A DNA stretch of 64,000 nt from Rhodococcus sp. 14-2483-1-2 (GTDB taxonomy: Bacteria > Actinomycetota > Actinomycetes > Mycobacteriales > Mycobacteriaceae). Location of the stretch: assembly GCF_002259405.1 (NCBI RefSeq), contig NZ_NPFW01000021.1, positions 124,001-188,000 on the forward strand, written 5' to 3'. The notes under the pieces are model-generated. The model did no database searches, was not told the origin of the DNA, and saw only the letters and a list, made by a program, of their open reading frames with translations. Of the stretch, positions 38,255 to 47,563 are shown in pieces (within the stretch, counting starts at the first letter, position 1; each line of letters starts with the position of its first letter). Position numbers and translations under genes: made by a program.

Positions 38255-39535
38255 ATGGCACGCATCGGTGACGGTGGCGATCTGCTGAAGTGCTCCTTCT
38301 GCGGCAAGAGCCAGAAGCAGGTCAAGAAGCTCATCGCTGGACCAGGGGTGTACATCTGCGACGAGTGCATCGACCTCTGCAACGAGATCATCGAAGAGGA
38401 ATTGGCCGAATCGAGCGAAGTCAAGCTCGACGACCTCCCCAAGCCCTCCGAGATCAAGGACTTTCTCGAGAACTACGTGATCGGTCAGGACGCTGCCAAG
38501 CGCACGTTGGCCGTTGCGGTCTACAACCACTACAAGCGCATCCAGGCCGGTGACAAGGCGCGCGACGTGCGAGGCGAATCCGTCGAACTGGCGAAGTCGA
38601 ACATCTTGATGCTCGGACCGACGGGGTGTGGAAAGACGTACCTCGCGCAGACCCTGGCCAAGATGCTCAACGTGCCCTTCGCCATCGCCGACGCCACCGC
38701 CCTCACCGAGGCCGGCTACGTGGGCGAGGATGTCGAGAACATCCTGCTCAAGCTGATCCAGGCCGCGGACTACGACGTCAAGCGCGCCGAGACCGGCATC
38801 ATCTACATCGACGAGGTCGACAAGATCGCGCGCAAGAGCGAGAACCCGTCGATCACGCGCGACGTGTCCGGCGAAGGCGTGCAGCAGGCGCTGCTCAAGA
38901 TCCTGGAAGGAACCCAGGCCAGCGTGCCGCCGCAGGGCGGTCGCAAGCATCCGCATCAGGAGTTCATCCAGATCGACACCACCAATGTGCTCTTCATCGT
39001 CGCCGGTGCATTCGCCGGACTCGAGAAGATCGTGTCCGATCGGGTCGGTAAGCGCGGGCTCGGCTTCGGAGCCGAAGTTCGCTCCAAGGCCGAGATCGAC
39101 ACGCAGGATCACTTCGCCGAGGTGATGCCCGAGGATCTGATCAAGTTCGGTCTGATTCCCGAGTTCATCGGTCGACTGCCGATGATCGCGTCGGTGACGA
39201 ACCTGGACAAGGAATCGCTCGTGACGATTCTGTCCGAGCCGAAGAACGCGCTGGTCAAGCAGTACCGCCGCTTGTTCGACATGGACGGCGTCGAGCTCGA
39301 GTTCACCAGCGAGGCCCTCGAGGCAATCGCCGACCAGGCGATTCTGCGCGGAACCGGTGCTCGTGGATTGCGCGCCATCATGGAAGAAGTTCTGCTTCCG
39401 GTGATGTACGACATCCCGAGCCGCGACGACGTCGAGAAGGTCGTCGTGACTGCCGAGACCGTCAACGACAACGTGCTGCCGACCATCGTGCCGCGCAAGC
39501 CCGAGCGTCCGGAGCGCCGCGACAAGTCCGCCTGA
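38255..39535 (+). CDS. clpX: ATP-dependent Clp protease ATP-binding subunit ClpX
   Basis: The 426-residue protein starts with the zinc-binding domain ([19 protein letters not shown] ... ICDECIDLC). The AAA+ core has Walker A GPTGCGKT and Walker [14 protein letters not shown]. The substrate pore loop follows ([12 protein letters not shown]), then the sensor and IGF-type ClpP-docking region ([10 protein letters not shown]). It unfolds proteins for ClpP1P2. The ATG chosen gives the usual [13 protein letters not shown] start; longer frames upstream are not conserved. Confidence 0.97.
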   Translation: MARIGDGGDLLKCSFCGKSQKQVKKLIAGPGVYICDECIDLCNEIIEEELAESSEVKLDDLPKPSEIKDFLENYVIGQDAAKRTLAVAVYNHYKRIQAGDKARDVRGESVELAKSNILMLGPTGCGKTYLAQTLAKMLNVPFAIADATALTEAGYVGEDVENILLKLIQAADYDVKRAETGIIYIDEVDKIARKSENPSITRDVSGEGVQQALLKILEGTQASVPPQGGRKHPHQEFIQIDTTNVLFIVAGAFAGLEKIVSDRVGKRGLGFGAEVRSKAEIDTQDHFAEVMPEDLIKFGLIPEFIGRLPMIASVTNLDKESLVTILSEPKNALVKQYRRLFDMDGVELEFTSEALEAIADQAILRGTGARGLRAIMEEVLLPVMYDIPSRDDVEKVVVTAETVNDNVLPTIVPRKPERPERRDKSA

Positions 39536-39556
39536 CACGCGCCGATCCATCAGCTG

Positions 39557-39601
39557 AACGACGAATCCCCGACCTCATCGCGAGGTCGGGGATTCGTCGT
39601 T
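39557..39601 (+). terminator. Strong terminator after clpX
   Basis: A perfect 20-base inverted repeat (arms 39557-39576 and 39582-39601, 5-base loop) begins 21 bases after the clpX stop and ends in TT. It also lies 11 bases beyond the end of the opposing lactonase gene and may serve both. Confidence 0.85.
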
Positions 39602-39612
39602 TCTCGCTGTGT

Positions 39613-40425
39613 TCAGCCGATGATCACCGCGTGCGCGCCCGGTGCGTCGGGCACGGCGGGAAATCGGCGTCGAACCAGTGGGTCGTGGCCTGGTACGACG
39701 ATGCCGGTGCCCGCGGCGAGCTCCCGGATTCGGTCGAAGGCCCCGTACATGTCCGGCAGAGCATGCAGGATCGCGAACGGGCTGTCGTCCTCGATGTTCT
39801 CGTAGAAATGACTGGCGTCGGAGGCCAACACCACCGGGCCGCGCTCGGTGTTCACCCTGACCACCTGCATGCCTGCGGTGTGTCCCCCGACCGCGTGGAC
39901 GGACAGCCCGGGAAACAGGTCCAGATCGCCGTCGACGAGGTCGAGCCGAGCGCCTCGATCGGCGGATTCGATGTGTTCGGTGTCGGCTCCCGAGTGCAAC
40001 CACTGTTCTCGGGTGATGCGGGTGGCCCACGGCCCGGTCCAGTATTCGAGCTCTTTGCGCTGCACCACGTATCGCGCGGTCGGAAGTTCCGCGACGACCC
40101 CGGTGTGGTCGTAGTGCAGGTGGGTCAGAATGCAGGTGCCGATGTCGTTCGGTGTGAGGCCGAGTTCGCCGAGCAGGTCGATCGGTGACCCGTGATAGTC
40201 GAGCCCGTCCATCGATTCTGCTGTGGCGGGGGATATTCCGGCGTCGATCAGCACCGTGCGGGTGTCCGACAGGGCGAGCCACACGTAGTAGGCCACCGCC
40301 TGGTTTTCGGTGCTGCGCTCGTCACGTTGATGAAAGAGATTGCTGCGCAATGCTGTTCGGCCGGCATACTGCAGGGCGAGCACCGTCCAGGTGCCCGCCG
40401 CTGCAGGTCGAAGTGCGTCGATCAC
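39613..40425 (-). CDS. Metallo-beta-lactamase-fold lactonase, N-acyl homoserine lactonase family
   Basis: The 270-residue enzyme has the dinuclear zinc motif THLHYDHTG (HxHxDH), the later His in GGHTAGMQ, Asp in LASDASHFYEN and His in VPGHDPLV. The pattern matches AHL lactonases of the AttM/AiiB group. The GTG start lies 8 bases after the transporter stop, so it is the second gene of the transporter unit. Substrate could be an acyl-homoserine lactone, but its place in a quinate/shikimate-protocatechuate block suggests a sugar-acid or enol lactone related to that pathway. This is inference. Confidence 0.8.
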   Translation of the reverse strand: MIDALRPAAAGTWTVLALQYAGRTALRSNLFHQRDERSTENQAVAYYVWLALSDTRTVLIDAGISPATAESMDGLDYHGSPIDLLGELGLTPNDIGTCILTHLHYDHTGVVAELPTARYVVQRKELEYWTGPWATRITREQWLHSGADTEHIESADRGARLDLVDGDLDLFPGLSVHAVGGHTAGMQVVRVNTERGPVVLASDASHFYENIEDDSPFAILHALPDMYGAFDRIRELAAGTGIVVPGHDPLVRRRFPAVPDAPGAHAVIIG

Positions 40426-40433
40426 GATCTCGG

Positions 40434-41792
40434 TCAGATCGACGCGACGCGTGCGCTGTCGGTGGTGCGGGTCGGGACACCGAGCTCGTCGGTGGGGGTA
40501 CGGAAGGTCTCCCTCGAAGTCGCGACGATGATGACGTTGATGGTGCAGAAGACCGCGGTGACGATCGCGACGGGTAGCCACGCACCGACCTCGGCTCCGG
40601 CGATCGCCCCTGCGATGGTCGGCGCGAATCCTGCGATGGCGAAACCGATCTGGGTTCCCAGCGCTGTTCCGGTCAGGCGAACCCGGGCCGGGAACATCTC
40701 ACCGTAGAACGAGGGCCAGACGCCGCCGGTGGCGCTGTGCACGAATCCGAACATCACGATGCCGAAGACGAAGATGAGGACGTAGTTGCCGCTCGAGATG
40801 GACCACAGGTAGCCGAACATCAGGATCGCGCAACCGATGGAGCCGAACAGGAACACCGGCTTGCGTCCGATGCGATCCGACAGGGCGCCGAAGAAGGGCA
40901 ACGCGAAGAGTGCGACGACGTTGGCGAGAACGCCGACCCACAGCATGGGAGTGCGTTCGAGGCCGACGGTGTTCACGGCGTAGGACAGGGCGTAGACGGT
41001 GAAGATGGTGCTGACGGAGGCGATCATGGCGGCCAGCATGACGCGGACCACGGCCGGTCGATGCTCGCTGAGCAGCTCGGTCACGGGCAGGCGCTGCGGT
41101 TCGTTGGAGGCCACTTCTTCCTCGAAGACCGGGGTCTCGTCGAGCGAGCGGCGGATCACGAAGGCGGCGACGACGACGAAGGCGCTGAGGAAGAACGGGA
41201 TTCGCCAACCCCAGCTGAGCAGCGCTTCCTCGGGGAGCATGGCGACGGGCAGGAACACCGCGGTGGCGAGAATCTGTCCGCCCTGGGTGCCGCTGAGGGT
41301 GAAGCTGGTGAAGAACGCGCGCCTGTTGTCCGGGGCGTGTTCGAGCGTCATCGAGTTCGCTCCGGCCTGCTCACCGCCGGCAGAGAATCCCTGGCACAAC
41401 CGAAGCAGCACCAGGATGATGGGCGCGGCGATGCCGATGGATTCGTAGGAGGGCAGGACGCCGACGCCCAGGGTGGCGATACCCATCAGCAGGACGGTGG
41501 CGACCATGACCTTCTTGCGTCCGTAGCGATCACCGATGTGGCCGAGGACCAAGGCGCCGAGCGGACGTGCGAGGTAGCCGACGCCGAAGGTGGCCAGGGC
41601 CAGCAGGGTTCCGGTCGCCGGGTTGGAGCCCGGGAAGAACACACGGCCGAAGACGAGTGCGGCTGCGGTGCCGTAGATGAAGAAGTCGTAGTACTCGAGG
41701 GCGCTTCCGACCCACGCGGCGGTCGCCGCTTTACGCGGGTTCGCCCCGGGGCGAAGCGGCGTCGGGTGGGTGCCAGGGTTGTGCGAATCCAT
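40434..41792 (-). CDS. MHS-family MFS transporter, probably shikimate/aromatic acid uptake
   Basis: The 452-residue protein has twelve membrane helices. The metabolite:H+ symporter family signs are RKAATAAWVGSALEYYDFFIYGTA at the N-terminus, GHIGDRYGRKKVMV in loop 2-3, RLCQGFSAGGEQAGA and GALSDRIGRKPVF in loop 8-9. Members include ShiA and similar carriers for shikimate and dicarboxylates. Being beside the quinate/shikimate dehydrogenase suggests shikimate or quinate as the substrate. The motif TTAACCGTTTAGTACATTA upstream links it with the TetR regulator. Confidence 0.88.
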   Translation of the reverse strand: MDSHNPGTHPTPLRPGANPRKAATAAWVGSALEYYDFFIYGTAAALVFGRVFFPGSNPATGTLLALATFGVGYLARPLGALVLGHIGDRYGRKKVMVATVLLMGIATLGVGVLPSYESIGIAAPIILVLLRLCQGFSAGGEQAGANSMTLEHAPDNRRAFFTSFTLSGTQGGQILATAVFLPVAMLPEEALLSWGWRIPFFLSAFVVVAAFVIRRSLDETPVFEEEVASNEPQRLPVTELLSEHRPAVVRVMLAAMIASVSTIFTVYALSYAVNTVGLERTPMLWVGVLANVVALFALPFFGALSDRIGRKPVFLFGSIGCAILMFGYLWSISSGNYVLIFVFGIVMFGFVHSATGGVWPSFYGEMFPARVRLTGTALGTQIGFAIAGFAPTIAGAIAGAEVGAWLPVAIVTAVFCTINVIIVATSRETFRTPTDELGVPTRTTDSARVASI

Positions 41793-41868
41793 CGTTCTCG
41801 TGTCTCTCTTCGTGAGGCGGGGGAGCTTAGGCGCTGGTCGACGACGCGTTCTACGGCGATCGGACCGC

Positions 41869-41887
41869 TAATGTACTAAACGGTTAA
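41869..41887 (-). promoter_or_regulatory. Putative TetR operator, copy 1 (transporter promoter)
   Basis: Reading toward the transporter gene, TTAACCGTTTAGTACATTA matches the copy in front of the quinate/shikimate dehydrogenase at 15 of 19 positions and in the same orientation. It is 76 bases upstream of the transporter ATG. No other member of the motif was noticed in the window. Confidence 0.6.
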
Positions 41888-41971
41888 CACCGGGTGCCTC
41901 TGAATAGTGAACGTGATCCATGCCACGTGTCAACCCCTGAAGTGACGAGACCTACCGAGACGGCGTGAATA

Positions 41972-42649
41972 TCAGCGAGAAGGCGAGGTCAGGAACGCGA
42001 TGATCATGTCCCCGAGCATCGAGCGCAGACGCTCGCGATGCTGGGGATCGGTGAGGTCGCGGCCGAAGAGGGCCTCGAAGGTGTACCGGTTCGACAGCCG
42101 GAACACGCAGAAGCTGCTGATCGTCATGTGCACGTCGAGGGCATCGACATCCGTTCGGAACACCCCGTCGGCCTGTCCTCGGGTCAGGATCCTCGACAGC
42201 AGTTCCGCAGCGGGATTGCCGAGGTTGCTCAATGCCTCGGACGTGGAGATGTGTTCGCCGCGCAGGATGTTCTCGGTGGAGACCAGGCGGATGAAGTCGG
42301 GATTCTCCTCGTGGTGGTCGAACGTCAGTGATGCGATGGCGCGAATGGCTTCGATCGGTCCGAGGCCCTCGACGTCGACGTCTCGCTCCCGCTCACGAAT
42401 GCGCAGGTAGGACCGCTCGAGAACGGCCTTGTACAGGCCTTCCTTGTCGGTGAAGTAGTAGTACAACATCCGCTTGGTCGTGTGCGTGCGCTGGGCGATC
42501 TCGTCGATGCGCGCCCCTGCAAATCCTTTGTCCGCGAACTCCTCGGTGGCCACCTCGAGGATGTTGTGCCGGGTCAGGTCGCTGTTGCGTCGACGTTTGA
42601 CGGTGGGTCCGCTGGTGTCGTCGGACGTGTCGGTTGCGCGCGGAGCCAT
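41972..42649 (-). CDS. TetR-family regulator of the shikimate/quinate genes
   Basis: The 225-residue protein has a typical TetR helix-turn-helix at 24-70 (TRHNILEVATEEFADKGFAGARIDEIAQRTHTTKRMLYYYFTDKEGLYKAVL). The ligand domain contains DFIRLVSTENILRGEHISTSEAL. It lies between the transporter and the divergent dehydrogenase. A shared 19-base motif stands in front of both targets. The ligand is probably a pathway intermediate. In corynebacteria the comparable genes are under a LysR regulator (QsuR), so the control here differs. Confidence 0.85.
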   Translation of the reverse strand: MAPRATDTSDDTSGPTVKRRRNSDLTRHNILEVATEEFADKGFAGARIDEIAQRTHTTKRMLYYYFTDKEGLYKAVLERSYLRIRERERDVDVEGLGPIEAIRAIASLTFDHHEENPDFIRLVSTENILRGEHISTSEALSNLGNPAAELLSRILTRGQADGVFRTDVDALDVHMTISSFCVFRLSNRYTFEALFGRDLTDPQHRERLRSMLGDMIIAFLTSPSR

Positions 42650-42722
42650 GGATCAACTCTATCGGCGCCGATTGTGGCGAAAGGGTTGGGCGCGAGGCGG
42701 ACGCGTAGTACCGTCGAGCTAA

Positions 42723-42741
42723 TTCACCAATTCGTACATTA
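42723..42741 (+). promoter_or_regulatory. Putative TetR operator, copy 2 (dehydrogenase/regulator promoter)
   Basis: TTCACCAATTCGTACATTA lies 18 bases before the dehydrogenase ATG and 73 bases upstream of the TetR gene start, in their shared divergent region. It shares the TT-ACC--TT-GTACATTA pattern with copy 1, same orientation relative to the downstream gene. Confidence 0.6.
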
Positions 42742-42759
42742 AGGCTCGAGGAGATCGAC

Positions 42760-43647
42760 ATGCCGGAATCCCTGCTCTGCGGACTGATCGGGACGGGTAT
42801 CGGCAAGTCGCTCACGCCCGCGATGCACGAACGGGAGGGCGCCGAGCACGGGCTGACCTATCAGTACCGGATCATCGATCTGGACAGCCGAGGACTGACC
42901 GTCATGGACCTGCCCCGTCTCGTCTCGACCGCCGCAGACCTCGGATTTCGAGGACTCAACATCACGCACCCGTGCAAACAACGCGTCATCTCCACTCTCG
43001 ATGCGCTCTCCGAGGACGCAGCCCGACTCGGAGCCGTCAACACCGTGGTGTTCGCGGACGGCCGAGCCGTCGGCCACAACACCGACTGGTCCGGATTCGA
43101 TCGCAACTTCGGCCGCGGCCTACCCGGTGCCGACATCGGTGACGTGGTGCAACTCGGTGCCGGGGGAGCGGGGGCGGCCGTCGCCTACGCGATGGCCCGC
43201 CGCGGCGCAGGCAGGCTCACTCTCGTGGACGCCGATCCGCTTCGGGCGCAACAACTCCGTGAATCCCTGTCGGTGATGTTCCCGGACGTCGAGATCCTCT
43301 CGGCGGGCCTCGACCGGCTCGCCGCCGTTCTCGACACGGCAACCGGGCTGGTGCACGCCACTCCGATCGGAATGGTGGAACATCCCGGATCTGCTGTGCC
43401 CGAGGCACTCCTGCATCCGAACATGTGGGTTGCCGAGGTCGTCTATCGACCCGCCGAGACCGAGTTGCTCGCTGCTGCATCCCGAGCGGGGTGCCGAACG
43501 CTCAGTGGAACCGGAATGGCGGTGTTCCAGGCCGCCGACGCCTTCGAGATATTCACCGGACGCACCGCCGACGCCGATCGCATGATCGCCCACATGAGTT
43601 CGCTGATCGCACTGGAGGATCGTGCGACCGCAGGTGCTCTCGCATGA
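42760..43647 (+). CDS. qsuD: Quinate/shikimate dehydrogenase, catabolic type (QsuD-like)
   Basis: The 295-residue AroE-fold enzyme has the catalytic Lys in NITHPCKQ and Asp in GHNTDWSGF, and the nucleotide loop QLGAGGAGAAVAYAM. In place of the biosynthetic SxS substrate motif it has KSLTPAMHEREG, with Thr at the second position, as in corynebacterial QsuD. The acid in TLVDAD after the second strand favours NAD over NADP. It would oxidise shikimate to 3-dehydroshikimate or quinate to 3-dehydroquinate. The stop overlaps the next start (ATGA). Confidence 0.88.
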   Translation: MPESLLCGLIGTGIGKSLTPAMHEREGAEHGLTYQYRIIDLDSRGLTVMDLPRLVSTAADLGFRGLNITHPCKQRVISTLDALSEDAARLGAVNTVVFADGRAVGHNTDWSGFDRNFGRGLPGADIGDVVQLGAGGAGAAVAYAMARRGAGRLTLVDADPLRAQQLRESLSVMFPDVEILSAGLDRLAAVLDTATGLVHATPIGMVEHPGSAVPEALLHPNMWVAEVVYRPAETELLAAASRAGCRTLSGTGMAVFQAADAFEIFTGRTADADRMIAHMSSLIALEDRATAGALA

Positions 43648-45533
43648 CGCACATCGCCACATCGGTGGCCACGGTGTCGCTCAGTGGTTCGCTGGACGAG
43701 AAGATGCGCGCCATCGCAGACGCCGGGTTCGACGGCTTCGAGGTGTTCGAGCCGGACTTGATCAGCTCACCTGACCTTCCCGAGGACATTGCGAAGAAGG
43801 CAGCCGACCTCGGTTTGACCCTCGATCTCTATCAGCCCTTTCGCGACGCCGACTCGGCCGACCCGGACCAGTTCGCCCGCAACCTCGTTCGCGCCGAACA
43901 CAAATTCGACGTGATGGAACAGCTGGGGTGCGATCTGCTGTTGGTCTGCTCCTCTCCGCTGGCCGGTGCCGTCCGTGACGACGCCCTGCTGGTCGAACAG
44001 ATGGCAACCCTCGCCGAGCGTGCGCATCGGCGCGGAATGCGACTCGCGTACGAGGCGTTGGCGTGGGGTGCCCACGTCAACACCTACCGCCACGCCTGGG
44101 ACATCGTCCGGCAGGTCGATCATCCCGCGCTGGGAACGTGCCTGGACAGCTTCCACATCCTCTCCCGCGGTGACGATTCCGCAGGCATTCGCGAGATCCC
44201 CGGTGAGAAGATCTTCTTCCTCCAGTTGGCCGATGCCCCGCACCTGGTGATGGATGTACTGCAGTGGAGCAGGCATCACCGATGCTTCCCCGGTCAGGGC
44301 AGTTTCGATCTGGCGCGCTTCGGTGCCGATGTCGCGGCCTCCGGGTACTCCGGCCCGTGGTCGCTCGAAATCTTCAACGACGTCTTCCGACATTCCGACA
44401 CCGGCCGCACGGCATCCGACGCGCATCGGTCGCTGCTGTACCTCCAGGAGCAGGTGCGCAGCGTCGAGACACCCTCTGCCGGCAACGATCTGTTCGCACC
44501 GCCACCGCCGGGCCCGATCGAGAACGTCGTCTCCCTGCGGATCGCGGCAGGGCCGGCGAAGGCAGCACAGCTGGGCACCACATTGCGGCACCTGGGCTTC
44601 GATCTGACCGCAGCACACAGCGAACACGGACTGAGCCTGTTCACCCAGGGTCCGCTGGCCGTCGCCGTCGACACCACGGTGGACACGCTGTGGACCGCAC
44701 CGGGCGTCCCGGCTCACCTACCGGCGTTGGCGCAGATCGGGATTCGCAGCGAACGACCGGATCTGTGGCTGACTCGGGCACGCGCACTGGGAGTCACCGC
44801 GTCCACCGTCTCGATGCCCGGTGTGGCAGACGCGACCGATGCAGTGGTGCGCCTGGCCGTGACCGGTGCGACGTCGCTGGACCTACGCACCCGCGACAGC
44901 GCGGGTGCCTGGCAATCGGCATTCGATCTGGTGCCGAGGGTCGTGGAGGAGAACCGGGCGTGCGTCTCCCACGTGGATCACATCGCCCTCGCCGTGCCCG
45001 CCGAGAGCTGGGACGGCGTGATGCTGCTGCTGCGCTCGGTGTTCGGCATGGTGCCACACGAGGGCCAGGACGTCGTCGACGCGATCGGCCTGGTACGTAG
45101 CCGAGCACTCACACTCGCCACCGCCAACGGCACGATCAGGCTCTCGCTCAACATGGTTCCCGGCCGCCCGTCCGACTCGGACCCTCTGCCCGCGGCCCGG
45201 CGCGGAGGCGTCGGACATGTGGCGTTCGGGTGCGAGGACATCTACGCCGCCGCGCGAGCCACGACCGAACGCGGCCTCACCCCGCTCCGGATTTCGCCCA
45301 ACTACTATCGCGACCTCGACGCGCGATTCGGACTCGGCTCCGAGACGCTGGAGGCGATGCAGCGTCTCGGGATCCTGTACGACGCGGACGCGACCGGCGG
45401 TGAGTTCTTCCACTTCTTCACCGAAACCGTGGGCGACGACCTGTTCTTCGAGGTGGTCCAGCGAGTGGGTGGCTACGAGGGCTACGGGGAGACCAATTCG
45501 GCTGTGCGACTGGCGGCGCAACTGCAGTCCTGA
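43644..45533 (+). CDS. qsuB: 3-Dehydroshikimate dehydratase fused to an HPPD-like VOC domain (QsuB-like)
   Basis: The 629-residue protein has two parts. Residues 1-275 form a sugar-isomerase-type TIM barrel with the metal ligands of bacterial 3-dehydroshikimate dehydratases in YEALAWG, LDSFHIL, FLQLAD and SLEIFND. Residues 300-620 are two vicinal-oxygen-chelate modules resembling 4-hydroxyphenylpyruvate dioxygenase (HVDHIALAVP, GVGHVAFGCEDIYAAAR, FFHFFTETVGDDLFFEVVQR). The first part turns 3-dehydroshikimate into protocatechuate. In QsuB relatives the second part has no proven reaction. It feeds the adjacent pca operon, with which it converges. Confidence 0.9.
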   Translation: MTHIATSVATVSLSGSLDEKMRAIADAGFDGFEVFEPDLISSPDLPEDIAKKAADLGLTLDLYQPFRDADSADPDQFARNLVRAEHKFDVMEQLGCDLLLVCSSPLAGAVRDDALLVEQMATLAERAHRRGMRLAYEALAWGAHVNTYRHAWDIVRQVDHPALGTCLDSFHILSRGDDSAGIREIPGEKIFFLQLADAPHLVMDVLQWSRHHRCFPGQGSFDLARFGADVAASGYSGPWSLEIFNDVFRHSDTGRTASDAHRSLLYLQEQVRSVETPSAGNDLFAPPPPGPIENVVSLRIAAGPAKAAQLGTTLRHLGFDLTAAHSEHGLSLFTQGPLAVAVDTTVDTLWTAPGVPAHLPALAQIGIRSERPDLWLTRARALGVTASTVSMPGVADATDAVVRLAVTGATSLDLRTRDSAGAWQSAFDLVPRVVEENRACVSHVDHIALAVPAESWDGVMLLLRSVFGMVPHEGQDVVDAIGLVRSRALTLATANGTIRLSLNMVPGRPSDSDPLPAARRGGVGHVAFGCEDIYAAARATTERGLTPLRISPNYYRDLDARFGLGSETLEAMQRLGILYDADATGGEFFHFFTETVGDDLFFEVVQRVGGYEGYGETNSAVRLAAQLQS

Positions 45534-45537
45534 TCGA

Positions 45538-46749
45538 TCAGCCGATTCGCTCGAACACTGCAGCAAGTCCCTGGCCGCCGCCGATGCACATCGTCTCGAG
45601 TCCGTAGCGGACCTCTCGTCGGTCCATTTCGCGCAACAGCGTTGCCAGGATGCGGGCACCGGTGGCACCGACGGGATGGCCGAGCGAGATGCCGGAACCG
45701 TGTGGGTTCAGCCGCGGATCGTCGGACTCGATGCCCCACGACCGGGTGACGGCGAGAGCCTGAGCGGCGAACGCTTCGTTGAGTTCGATGACGCCCATGT
45801 CGTCGAGACTCAGTCCGAGCCGCCCGAGCGCCTTCTCGCTCGCCGGTACCGGTCCGATGCCCATCGTCCGTGGGGCAACACCGGCCACGCCCCAGCCGGC
45901 CAATCGCGCCAGAGGCCGAAGGCCCAGCGCGGCAGCTCTTTCCGGGGTGGTGACGATCGCGATCGCGGCGCCGTCGTTCTGTCCGCTGGCGTTTCCTGCG
46001 GTGACGGTGGACTCCGGGTCCACCGACGCGCGGATCGCCCCTAGCTTCGCCAGTGACTCCACGGTGGTGTCTGCCCGCGGATGCTCGTCGGTGGTGACGA
46101 GCATCGGATCCGATTTGCGTTGGGGGACCGACACTCCCACGATCTCCTCCGCGAACACACCGCTGTTCTGTGCGGCCACTGCACGTCGGTGGGACTGGAC
46201 TGCGAGTGCGTCCTGATCGGCGCGGCTGATGGAAAATTCCGCGCGCAGGTTCTCTGCGGTCTCGATCATGCCGCCGGGTACCGGAAAGTTCTTGCCGCCC
46301 GCGGTCACTCGCGCTCGGGCGAGTCGGTCGGACAGGGCCACTGCCTCGGCCTTGACGCCCCACCGCATGCCGGTGGCGTAGAACTCGGTCTGACTCATAC
46401 TCTCGACACCGCCGGCCAGAACCAGATCGTTGCCCCCGGATTGCACTTGCATGCACGCTTGCAGTACCGCTTGCAGCCCGGAGCCGCAGCGGCGGTCGAC
46501 CTGCATCCCGGGGACGTCGATACCCAGATCGGCATCGAGTGCGGCGATGCGTCCGATCGCCGGTGCATCACCGTTGGGGGACGCCTGACCCAGGATGACG
46601 TCGTCGATGTCGGCACCGGAGATGCCTGTTCGGGCAACGAGTTCGGAGATGACGGTGCTGGCCAGGGCCTGGGCGGAGATGTCTCGGAACTGACCGCCGA
46701 AGCGGCCGACCGGTGTTCGAAGGGGTTCGCAGATCACGGCGTCAGGCAT
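45538..46749 (-). CDS. pcaF: Beta-ketoadipyl-CoA thiolase
   Basis: The 403-residue thiolase has the acylated Cys in DRRCGSGLQAVLQA, His in NEAFAAQ/GHPVGATGARI and the second Cys in MCIGGGQGLAAVFE. It cleaves 3-oxoadipyl-CoA to succinyl-CoA and acetyl-CoA, the last step of the protocatechuate branch. It is the last gene of the pcaHGBLRF row and overlaps pcaR by 8 bases. Confidence 0.93.
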   Translation of the reverse strand: MPDAVICEPLRTPVGRFGGQFRDISAQALASTVISELVARTGISGADIDDVILGQASPNGDAPAIGRIAALDADLGIDVPGMQVDRRCGSGLQAVLQACMQVQSGGNDLVLAGGVESMSQTEFYATGMRWGVKAEAVALSDRLARARVTAGGKNFPVPGGMIETAENLRAEFSISRADQDALAVQSHRRAVAAQNSGVFAEEIVGVSVPQRKSDPMLVTTDEHPRADTTVESLAKLGAIRASVDPESTVTAGNASGQNDGAAIAIVTTPERAAALGLRPLARLAGWGVAGVAPRTMGIGPVPASEKALGRLGLSLDDMGVIELNEAFAAQALAVTRSWGIESDDPRLNPHGSGISLGHPVGATGARILATLLREMDRREVRYGLETMCIGGGQGLAAVFERIG

Positions 46750-47563
46750 GGGTGTTTCCTCGCTTGTCGTTGGGCCCGGTGCTCACCCGGAGCAGGTCGA
46801 TCTCGATTGCGCGGGTGGCGTCGAGCAGAGCCGGGAGTAGTTCGGTGCGGACGGCATCGGCGGAATGACGCGCAGCTTGCGTCGAGACGTTCGCTGCGGC
46901 GACAACCACGCCGTTGTTGTCGTGGATGGGTGCGGCGATCGACCGCAGTCCTTCTTCGAGTTCCTGATCCACCAGACAGAAGCCCTCGCTCCGCACTCGT
47001 GCGAGTTCGCGTCCGAGCGCATCGGCAGTGGTGATCGTCTTGCCGGTGAGAGGTGTCAAGCGCACCCGATCGAGGTAGGCCGCGAGTTCCTCGGCAGGCA
47101 GTCCGGCCAGCAGCACACGACCCATCGATGTCGCGAACGCGGGGAACCGGGTGCCGATGTTGATGCCGACGGTCATGATGCGGCTGACCGGAACACGGGC
47201 GACGTACACCACGTCGTCGCCGTCGAGAATCGAGACTGAGGACGACTCGCGAACCCGTTCGGCGAGAGCCTCGAGGTGCGGCCCCGAGACTTCCGGGAGC
47301 GACAGGCTGGACAGATAGCTGTAGCCGAGCTCGAGCACTCGTGGGGTGAGCCAGAACATCGAGCCGTCGGTACGGACGTAGCCGAGTTCGACGAGTGTGA
47401 GCAGGAAACGCCGGGCCGTGGCCCGGGTGAGGTCGGTTGCTCGGGCGACATCGGAGAGAGTTCGACGCGGATGCTCGGCGTCGAAGGCTCGGATCACCGC
47501 AAGACCACGACCGAGGGACTGGACGTAGTCCGAGGACGGCGGCGGCGATTCCGCGGGGTTCAC
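46742..47563 (-). CDS. pcaR: IclR-family regulator of the pca genes
   Basis: The 273-residue protein has an IclR winged helix at 12-75 (VQSLGRGLAVIRAFD ... LSDVARATDLTRATARRFLLTLVELGYV). A GAF-like effector domain follows (FPAFATSMGRVLLAGLP, GFCLVDQELEEGLRSIAAPI), the PcaR/PcaU/CatR type. Such regulators usually respond to beta-ketoadipate or protocatechuate. Its GTG overlaps the pcaL stop by 4 bases, so it is made together with the enzymes. Inverted repeats between pcaH and pcaI are plausible targets. Confidence 0.92.
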   Translation of the reverse strand: MNPAESPPPSSDYVQSLGRGLAVIRAFDAEHPRRTLSDVARATDLTRATARRFLLTLVELGYVRTDGSMFWLTPRVLELGYSYLSSLSLPEVSGPHLEALAERVRESSSVSILDGDDVVYVARVPVSRIMTVGINIGTRFPAFATSMGRVLLAGLPAEELAAYLDRVRLTPLTGKTITTADALGRELARVRSEGFCLVDQELEEGLRSIAAPIHDNNGVVVAAANVSTQAARHSADAVRTELLPALLDATRAIEIDLLRVSTGPNDKRGNTHA

